NCBI GenBank assembly: GCA_017618215.1
Contig: JAFZUQ010000008.1
Span: 62,001 to 126,000, forward strand
Source: Elusimicrobiaceae bacterium
Lineage (GTDB): Bacteria > Elusimicrobiota > Elusimicrobia > Elusimicrobiales > Elusimicrobiaceae
Direction of reading: 5' to 3'
DNA length: 64,000 nucleotides
The translations under genes were made by a program, and so were the position numbers. Of this stretch, positions 58,057 to 64,000 are shown one piece after another (position 1 is the first letter of the stretch; each line of letters begins with the position of its first letter). The notes below the pieces were generated by a model. That model searched no databases and was not told the DNA's origin. It saw only the letters and a list, made by a program, of their open reading frames with translations.

Positions 58057-61000
58057 TTATTTAACTTCTTCTTTCTCTACCGGTAAAGCGGCAAGTTGTT
58101 TATACAATTTGCGCTTATAGGCGTATTCTTCTTCAGCAATCTTGGTGAGGGCTGCTGCACGTTCCGGGTTCATCTTTGCAAGATTTTTGAAACGTGTTTC
58201 GCCGCCAAGATAGTCAGCTAAAGGAATGATAGGTTCGCCGCTGTCAACTTTAAGCGGATTTAAACCTTGTGCCTTCAAAGCCGGGTTAAAGCGATATAAG
58301 ATCCAGCGGCCGCTTTGAACTGCTTTTTTGGCTTCAAGTAAACCTTTGCTCATATCAATACCGTGGGCAATACAATGTGAGTAGCAAATTACCAAGGCCG
58401 GGCCGTCATAAGCCTCTGCTTCAGCGAGTGCCTGAACGGTTTGGTTCATATTTGCACCCATTGCAACTTGTGCCACATAGATATTACCGTAAGTCATGGC
58501 AATCATACCAAGGTCTTTTTTCGGCATAGTCTTACCGCCTGCGGCAAATAAGGCAACTGCACCCATCGGGGTTGCTTTTGACATTTGACCGCCGGTATTG
58601 GAATAAACTTCGGTATCCATTACCATAATTTTGATATTTTTACCGCTTGCTAAAACGTGGTCCAAACCGCCGTAACCGATATCGTAGGCCCAACCATCAC
58701 CGCCCAAAATCCAGACAGATTTTTTAACTAAATAGTCTGCTAAGGCAAGCATGCGCTCATTTTTGGTTTTGGTTTTTAAAGTTGCTACTCTTGCGCGTTG
58801 TGCGTCAATTTCGGCTGTTGTGTGTTGTGGAGCATTTAAGATTTCGTCAACGAGTTTATCGTCGCCGATTTCCGCTTTGATTTCTTTGAGTTGTGCAATA
58901 GCATCGCTAAAAAGTTGGTCGTATGCTAAGCGGATACCAAGCCCAAATTCCGCATTATCTTCAAACAAGGAGTTTGCCCAGGCAGGACCTTTACCGTCAT
59001 CGCGTTTGCAATAAGGTGTTGTCGGCAAGTTACCGCCATAAATCGAGGAGCAGCCTGTTGCGTTTGCGATTGCGAGGTGGTCACCATGTAATTGTGTTAA
59101 GAGTTTTACATAAGGTGTTTCACCGCAGCCGGCACAAGCACCGGAGAATTCAAATAAAGGTTTCTGTAATTGTGAGCCTTTAACGGTTTCTTTCTTGGTT
59201 TTAACATCAGCTGATTTGATGTTTAAGAAGAATTTGAAATTCTCGCTTTCCGGTTTTCTTAAAGGAAGTTGTTCAACCATATTAATTGCTTTTTTGGTCG
59301 GATCTTGTTTATTTTTTGCCGGGCAGTTTACAATACATGCGCCGCAACCTGTACAATCTTCAACAGCAATTTGTGTTGTAAATTTAAGGCCGGCAAGGTC
59401 TGCTTTACCGTCTGCTGATTTGAAGGTTTTAGGTGCGTTTGCAAGTTCTTTTTCCTGATAGGCTTTAATTCTGATTGCTGCGTGCGGGCAAACAAGAGAG
59501 CAAATACCGCATTGTATGCAGGTTTCAGGATCCCAAGACGGACACATTAAAGCAATATTGCGTTTTTCATATTGCGTTGTACCTGTCGGGAAGATGCCAC
59601 CCTTCGGCATTTTTGATGTAGGTAAAGTGTCCCCATGATAGGTAATCATTTTACCCAAAACATCTTTTACAAATTCCGGTGCATCTGCAGGAACAGGGGA
59701 TTGCATTGAAATTTTTGAAGTAACTTTGTTAGGATATTTAATTTTATGTAAACCGTCTAAAGAAGCATCAACTGCTGAGTAGTTTTTCTTAACAACTTCT
59801 TCACCTTTTTTGGAATAAGTTTTCTTGATTGCTTCTTTAATTGCATCTATTGCAACTTGTTTTTCAATTACACCGCAAATGCTGAAGAAAGCAGTTTGCA
59901 TGATGGTGTTTGTTCTTGAACCCATGCCGGTTTTCATGGCAATATGGGAAGCATCAATAGTGTAAACTTTAAGTTTTTTATCAATGATTTGTTGTTGTAC
60001 TTCTTTGGGTAATTTGTCCCAAACTTGGTCGGCGGCATAAGGGGCATTGATTAAGAAAGTTGCGCCTTCTTTTGCATTCCTTAAAATATCATACTTTTCA
60101 AGGAAGGAGAAAAGGTGGCAGGCAATAAAGTCTGCTTCTTCAATCAAATAAGGTGCGCGGATGTATTTTTTACCAAAACGGATGTGGGAAGTCGTCATTG
60201 AGCCTGATTTTTTGGAGTCGTACACGAAATACCCTTGTGCAAAGTTATCGCTTTTTGCGCTGATAATTTTCATGGTATTTTTGTTCGCACCGACTGTACC
60301 GTCAGAACCTAAACCATAGAACATAGCATTAAATGTGCCGTCTGTTGCTGAGGTTTTGAAAGCAGGGATTTTTAAAGATTTACCGCCCAAGTCATCATCA
60401 ATACCGACGATAAAGCTTGTGATAGGTTCTTTTGCATCTAAGTTATCAAATGCGGCTTTTACCATAGCAGGGGTAAATTCTTTTGAACCGATACCATATC
60501 TGCCGCCGATAATTAAAGGTGTGGTTTTAAATTTTGCTTTTGCTTCTTTGGTTAAGAAAGCGGCGCAAACATCTTCAAATAAAGGTTCGCCGATTGAGCC
60601 GGGTTCTTTTGTTCTATCAAAAACTGCAATTTTCTTGACTGTTTTGGGGAAGGCTTTAATAAAGTCTTCTGCGGCAAAAGGCCTAAAGAGTTTAACTTTA
60701 AGTACGCCGACTTTTTCGCCTTTCATATTTTCAACTGCGGTTTGTGCAACATCTGCACCCGAAGCCATAATTACAACCACTTTTTCTGCATCTTTTGCAC
60801 CGACATATTCATATAAGTCATATTGTCTGCCGGTTAATTTGGCGAATTTATCCATGTATTTCTTTAAAATTTTAGGGGTTGCTAAGTAATATTTATTTAC
60901 GGCTTCACGGCCTTGGAAGTAAACATCCGGGTTTTGTGCGGTACCGCGGACAGTCGGGTGTTCCGGGTTCATTGCATTTGCACGATATTTGGCAACTAAA

Positions 61001-61593
61001 TTATCGTCAATCATTTCTTTCATTGTTTCTTTAGAAATAACATCAACCATGTTAAGTTCGTGGGATGTTCTGAAACCGTCAAAGAAATGCAAGAAGGGAA
61101 CTTGTGCTTCAAGCGTTGCAGCTTGGGAGATTAAGGCAAAGTCCATAGCTTCTTGTGCGTTTGCGCTTGCAAGCATTGCCCAACCTGTTTGGCGGACTGC
61201 CATAACGTCACTGTGATCGCCGAAAATTGAAAGTGCATGTGTTGCAATAGCACGGGCTGAAACATGGAAAACCGTAGGTGTAAGTTCACCCGCGATTTTA
61301 AACATATTGGGGATCATTAAAAGTAAACCTTGTGAAGCGGTAAAAGTGGTGGTTAAAGCACCGGCTGCTAAAGCACCGTGTACTGTACCGGAAGCACCGC
61401 CTTCGGATTGTAATTCCGCTACGACTGGGACATTGCCCCAAATATTTGTTTCCCCTTTTGCGCTTTTTGCATCGCAGATTTCACCCATTGTTGAAGACGG
61501 GGTGATAGGGTAAATTGCAATAACTTCATTGGTAGCATGGGCGACGTGGGCTACTGCTGTGTTGCCGTCCATGGCTGTTAATTTTTGTGACAT
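58057..61593 (-). CDS. nifJ: Pyruvate:ferredoxin (flavodoxin) oxidoreductase
   Basis: This 1178-residue single-chain enzyme converts pyruvate and CoA to acetyl-CoA and CO2, reducing ferredoxin. It has the N-terminal domain YPITPSSTMGEICDAKSAKG, two 4Fe-4S motifs (CIQCGICSLVCPHAAIR and CTGCGACIVNCPAKNKQDP), the third cluster CAGCGETPYVKLL, and the thiamine-diphosphate-binding domain VWILGGDGWAYDIGYGGLDH with MDTEVYSNTGGQ. ATG 61593 is used (GGAG upstream); a longer start is less likely. It is a sign of anaerobic fermentation and gives reduced ferredoxin for hydrogen or other sinks. Confidence 0.97.
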   Translation of the reverse strand: MSQKLTAMDGNTAVAHVAHATNEVIAIYPITPSSTMGEICDAKSAKGETNIWGNVPVVAELQSEGGASGTVHGALAAGALTTTFTASQGLLLMIPNMFKIAGELTPTVFHVSARAIATHALSIFGDHSDVMAVRQTGWAMLASANAQEAMDFALISQAATLEAQVPFLHFFDGFRTSHELNMVDVISKETMKEMIDDNLVAKYRANAMNPEHPTVRGTAQNPDVYFQGREAVNKYYLATPKILKKYMDKFAKLTGRQYDLYEYVGAKDAEKVVVIMASGADVAQTAVENMKGEKVGVLKVKLFRPFAAEDFIKAFPKTVKKIAVFDRTKEPGSIGEPLFEDVCAAFLTKEAKAKFKTTPLIIGGRYGIGSKEFTPAMVKAAFDNLDAKEPITSFIVGIDDDLGGKSLKIPAFKTSATDGTFNAMFYGLGSDGTVGANKNTMKIISAKSDNFAQGYFVYDSKKSGSMTTSHIRFGKKYIRAPYLIEEADFIACHLFSFLEKYDILRNAKEGATFLINAPYAADQVWDKLPKEVQQQIIDKKLKVYTIDASHIAMKTGMGSRTNTIMQTAFFSICGVIEKQVAIDAIKEAIKKTYSKKGEEVVKKNYSAVDASLDGLHKIKYPNKVTSKISMQSPVPADAPEFVKDVLGKMITYHGDTLPTSKMPKGGIFPTGTTQYEKRNIALMCPSWDPETCIQCGICSLVCPHAAIRIKAYQEKELANAPKTFKSADGKADLAGLKFTTQIAVEDCTGCGACIVNCPAKNKQDPTKKAINMVEQLPLRKPESENFKFFLNIKSADVKTKKETVKGSQLQKPLFEFSGACAGCGETPYVKLLTQLHGDHLAIANATGCSSIYGGNLPTTPYCKRDDGKGPAWANSLFEDNAEFGLGIRLAYDQLFSDAIAQLKEIKAEIGDDKLVDEILNAPQHTTAEIDAQRARVATLKTKTKNERMLALADYLVKKSVWILGGDGWAYDIGYGGLDHVLASGKNIKIMVMDTEVYSNTGGQMSKATPMGAVALFAAGGKTMPKKDLGMIAMTYGNIYVAQVAMGANMNQTVQALAEAEAYDGPALVICYSHCIAHGIDMSKGLLEAKKAVQSGRWILYRFNPALKAQGLNPLKVDSGEPIIPLADYLGGETRFKNLAKMNPERAAALTKIAEEEYAYKRKLYKQLAALPVEKEEVK

Positions 61594-61668
61594 GATAGTC
61601 TCCTTAAGATTAGAATACATATATATTCTACCATTTTTAGAGAGTGTGGGGGAAAAATATTTAATTAA

Positions 61669-61694
61669 AATACCCTCCTGTTACGGAGGGTATT
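61669..61694 (-). terminator. Terminator of rpoD
   Basis: A 10-bp stem (61669-61678 with 61685-61694) lies 22 bases after the rpoD stop on the minus strand, followed by T-rich sequence. Confidence 0.75.
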
Positions 61695-61715
61695 AAGATA
61701 AAAGGTAAATCAGGC

Positions 61716-63428
61716 TTAATTACCACTGCGGTCGTCGTAATCTTTAAGTTGTCTTGCGCGGCTTGGATGACGGAGGCGCCTAATGGCTTTCGCTTCAATT
61801 TGTCTGACGCGTTCACGTGTAACATTAAACATCTTGCCAACTTCTTCCAAAGTGCGTGGGTAGCCTGAATCAATACCAAAGCGAAGTTTAATAATTTTTG
61901 CTTCACGTTCGGTGAGTTTTGCTAAAACATCGGCAACTTCCTGTTTGCGTAAAAATTCCGCTGTAGATGCTGCCGGGTTTGGTCCTGTTTTATCTTCAAT
62001 AAAATCTTCAAGGTTTGTGTCTTCATCATCACCGATTGGGGTTGAAAGTGATACAGGATCTTGCATAATTTTTAAAATACTTTTAACTTTTTCTTCGGAA
62101 AGATGCAAGGTTTTAGTATAGTCCCTAATATCAGGTTCGCGCCCTTGTTCCTGGCGTATTTTGTTTCCTGCTTTTGTTAACTTAGAAACAAGTTCCTTCA
62201 TGTGTACAGGTATGCGGATAGTATTTGCTTGGTCAGCGATTGCACGGTTAATACTTTGGCGAATCCACCAAGTTGCGTATGTGGAGAATTTAAAACCACG
62301 TTTATACTCAAATTTTTCAACAGCTTTCATTAAACCGAGACCGCCTTCCTGAATCAAATCTGAAAGTTCCAAGCTCGAATTAACATGCTTTTTTGCGATA
62401 GAAACAACTAGGCGTAAATTTGCACGTATAAGTTTAACTTTATCTTGCAAAATAGCATTTTCGAAGTTTTCAATACGCTCGTTTAAAATTGCGAAGTCTT
62501 TTTCCGTCATCGGCACAATTTGCATTAAACGGTCATAACGCCTTTGTGTGCTTAAAATATTTTCAATACTTCTTTCAAGTTGTTCAGCACTGTCTGCGTG
62601 TGTTTGGGTAATTAATTGCCTTTCGGTAATTTTCTTCTTTTTATATTGGTTTAAAAGCTTTTGGGCTTGTTTAAGCGGAACAAAATAATTGTTAAAGCGT
62701 TCTATATCATTCCTGCAACTTTCAAGTTTATCGGCTAAATCTTTAATTTTGTTAGTTAAACGCTTAATTTTATTTTGGTTCAAATTAAGTTTTGTAATTC
62801 TGTCAACAACTTCTTTTTGTTTTGCATGCAAAGCGGTTGTATATTTGTTTTCCAAAGCTGGGCTTAATTTGCTGTTTTTTAATTTCATCATCAGGGCAGT
62901 AATTTCTTTTTCGCGTCTTGCAATTAAGGTGGTGGCTTCTTTTAATTTTTTACGCATGTTGGCGAGTTCACGTTCGGTTCTTTTACCGCGGGGCATGAGT
63001 TCTTTGGTGGTCATTTCATCTTGGTCAACAAGTTCTTCCCAAGAACAAATTTCACGCATGGTAATAGGGGAGGATAAAACAAGCTGCCTTAAATATTGTT
63101 CGCGGTCACGGATATTACGGGCCAAAGTTATTTCTTCGTCACGGCTAAGTAAAGGCACTTTACCCATCTCTGAAAGATACATTCTGATAGAATTTGAAGC
63201 ATCCACAACAGGTAAGGCTTCTTCTAAAGTTATAGGCCTATCATTAATAATTGAAGGATCCAGTTTTTTATCATTTATTACGTCTATACCGAGGTCAATA
63301 AGATCATTAACGTCCTCTGAATCTATTTCAGAAGAACTTAAAGATTTTGATATTTCCTCAGAGGTCAAATAGCCTCTTTCCTTACCTAATTCCGCTAATT
63401 TATTTGATTTTTTACCGTTTTTTGCCAT
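61716..63428 (-). CDS. rpoD: RNA polymerase primary sigma factor RpoD
   Basis: This 570-residue sigma-70 has region 1.2 ([20 protein letters not shown]), a long, charged non-conserved region (about residues 130-300), region 2 ([40 protein letters not shown]), region 3 and region 4 ([20 protein letters not shown]). Region 4.2 reads [20 protein letters not shown]. It lies downstream of dnaG, as in the common dnaG-rpoD macromolecular synthesis operon. Ribosome binding site GGAAGG. Confidence 0.98.
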   Translation of the reverse strand: MAKNGKKSNKLAELGKERGYLTSEEISKSLSSSEIDSEDVNDLIDLGIDVINDKKLDPSIINDRPITLEEALPVVDASNSIRMYLSEMGKVPLLSRDEEITLARNIRDREQYLRQLVLSSPITMREICSWEELVDQDEMTTKELMPRGKRTERELANMRKKLKEATTLIARREKEITALMMKLKNSKLSPALENKYTTALHAKQKEVVDRITKLNLNQNKIKRLTNKIKDLADKLESCRNDIERFNNYFVPLKQAQKLLNQYKKKKITERQLITQTHADSAEQLERSIENILSTQRRYDRLMQIVPMTEKDFAILNERIENFENAILQDKVKLIRANLRLVVSIAKKHVNSSLELSDLIQEGGLGLMKAVEKFEYKRGFKFSTYATWWIRQSINRAIADQANTIRIPVHMKELVSKLTKAGNKIRQEQGREPDIRDYTKTLHLSEEKVKSILKIMQDPVSLSTPIGDDEDTNLEDFIEDKTGPNPAASTAEFLRKQEVADVLAKLTEREAKIIKLRFGIDSGYPRTLEEVGKMFNVTRERVRQIEAKAIRRLRHPSRARQLKDYDDRSGN

Positions 63429-63438
63429 ATTCCTTCCT

Positions 63439-64000
63439 TTACTTTGACTTTAATTTTTTTTGTATTTCTATTTGTTCTTTTAATAATGTTAAGGGTACTT
63501 GCCCCGGGCCGTAAGAACTTAACTGTTGTTGTAATTCTTTATAACGTTTTTGCAAATAAAAATCCTCAATCCTTTTAATAAGGGCTGGAATTTCAACTTT
63601 CGGTTTAAAGCCTTGCGGCACATCTTTTGCTAAAAGTTCCAAAATAAAATCTTTAAACTCCGGCATGGTTTGTATTAATTTTTGTGTTAAACCAAAGCCG
63701 TCAGCGCTTTCTTTATACAAGAGCGCTACATTTTTAAGTATAACGCCAATTTCCGTATTTTTCAAGGGGGTATTTTGTAAATTCTCGCACAAAGTGATAT
63801 AGGCCGGATATTTTAAAATTATTCTCACTATAGAAATTTCCGCCGGTAAAAACTTGCTTATTAGGTTTTGTTTTTCGGTTTTTACTTCCTTAGTTTCTTG
63901 TTTATCTGCCGGCTTTTTTTGTTTATTTAAATTTTCAAGCAATATGCTTTGCTCTATACCTAGGCGGTTCGCGGCAAGGGCGGTCCACTCCGCTTTAATA
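63439..64000 (-). CDS. dnaG: DNA primase, C-terminal part (5' end outside window)
   Basis: The frame is open from the window edge to the stop at 63439, giving about 186 residues. It begins [19 protein letters not shown], which resembles the DnaG end of the catalytic core, then a charged linker and a helical C-terminal domain ([31 protein letters not shown]) fitting the DnaB-binding domain of DnaG. The catalytic TOPRIM part is not visible. Its place before rpoD supports the call. Confidence 0.8.
   Translation of the reverse strand, partial: IKAEWTALAANRLGIEQSILLENLNKQKKPADKQETKEVKTEKQNLISKFLPAEISIVRIILKYPAYITLCENLQNTPLKNTEIGVILKNVALLYKESADGFGLTQKLIQTMPEFKDFILELLAKDVPQGFKPKVEIPALIKRIEDFYLQKRYKELQQQLSSYGPGQVPLTLLKEQIEIQKKLKSK

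Noticed and set aside
1..64000. CRISPR arrays, toxin-antitoxin or restriction systems
   Set aside because: No regularly spaced repeats and no cas, restriction or toxin-like proteins were seen.

Overview
The window is a gene-dense, AT-rich bacterial chromosome segment. The gene set is diderm: a complete L-Ara4N lipid A module, an AsmA-like protein, a lipoprotein and a type IV pilin-like protein. It is also anaerobic, with pyruvate:ferredoxin oxidoreductase. Low GC, Cys-rich pilin-like proteins with a strongly conserved GFTLIEV leader, HprK/HPr without visible EI, and a host-associated feel suggest Elusimicrobiota (an Elusimicrobium-like gut bacterium). That assignment is inference from gene style, not from a marker gene. 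Recognisable promoters often carry an extended -10 (TGnTATAAT), and several genes appear to be leaderless.

Layout. 1-1464: 3' end of a DnaJ/CbpA-type cochaperone, then a type IV pilin-like gene whose promoter spacer is a T15 run. 1524-7766 (minus): ugd, ruvA, ruvB, a SpoIID-like protein, queA, tgt. 7821-7936: hairpin repeat element, copy A. 8038-14985 (plus): arnB, arnC, arnA split into two genes, arnT, arnD and a small membrane protein. 15034-19946: glycine cleavage system (gcvT, gcvH, gcvPA, gcvPB) plus a lipoate ligase. 19948-24675: M50-like membrane protein, AsmA-like protein, pyrE, rlmI-like gene. 24676-25355 (minus): mntP and tRNA-Ala. 25495-25947: strong promoter, a structured GC-rich transcript of no family I recognise, and a terminator. 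25974-28644: radC, cyuA/yhaM-like, trmJ-like. 28688-32512: lipoprotein with a pilin-like C-terminus, an isolated HK97 portal/protease pair, and an RDD membrane protein. 32609-32810: repeat element, copy B. 32856-39621: hpf, hprK, rapZ, a mannose-type PTS (EIIA, EIIB, EIIC, EIID), HPr, lepA. 39625-42451 (minus): a glycolate-oxidase-like pair, with GlcD and GlcE fused. 42481-45354: phosphatase, mazG, Yip1-like protein, sppA. 45416-51189: lysine/DAP operon (dapA, lysC, asd, dapB) running into a divergent Mur ligase and a Trx-CcdA fusion. 51238-64000: tRNA-Gly, pgm, murB, a Nudix hydrolase, dnaE, nifJ, rpoD and the 3' end of dnaG.

How the genes work together. Ugd makes UDP-glucuronate, and the Arn proteins convert it to L-Ara4N and place it on lipid A, so the two divergent units around repeat A form one pathway. 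The gcv genes and the lipoate ligase form one functional set, because GcvH needs lipoylation. HprK phosphorylates HPr Ser46, and HPr feeds the mannose-type PTS encoded between them. DapA, LysC, Asd and DapB supply the diaminopimelate branch for peptidoglycan, which the Mur ligase and MurB also serve.

Most of the window is ordinary core genome. The points most worth following are the unclassified structured RNA at 25531-25947, the two-copy hairpin repeat in divergent promoter regions, the T15 promoter spacer of the pilin gene, the pilin-like domain grafted onto a lipoprotein, and the L-Ara4N pathway with split ArnA.
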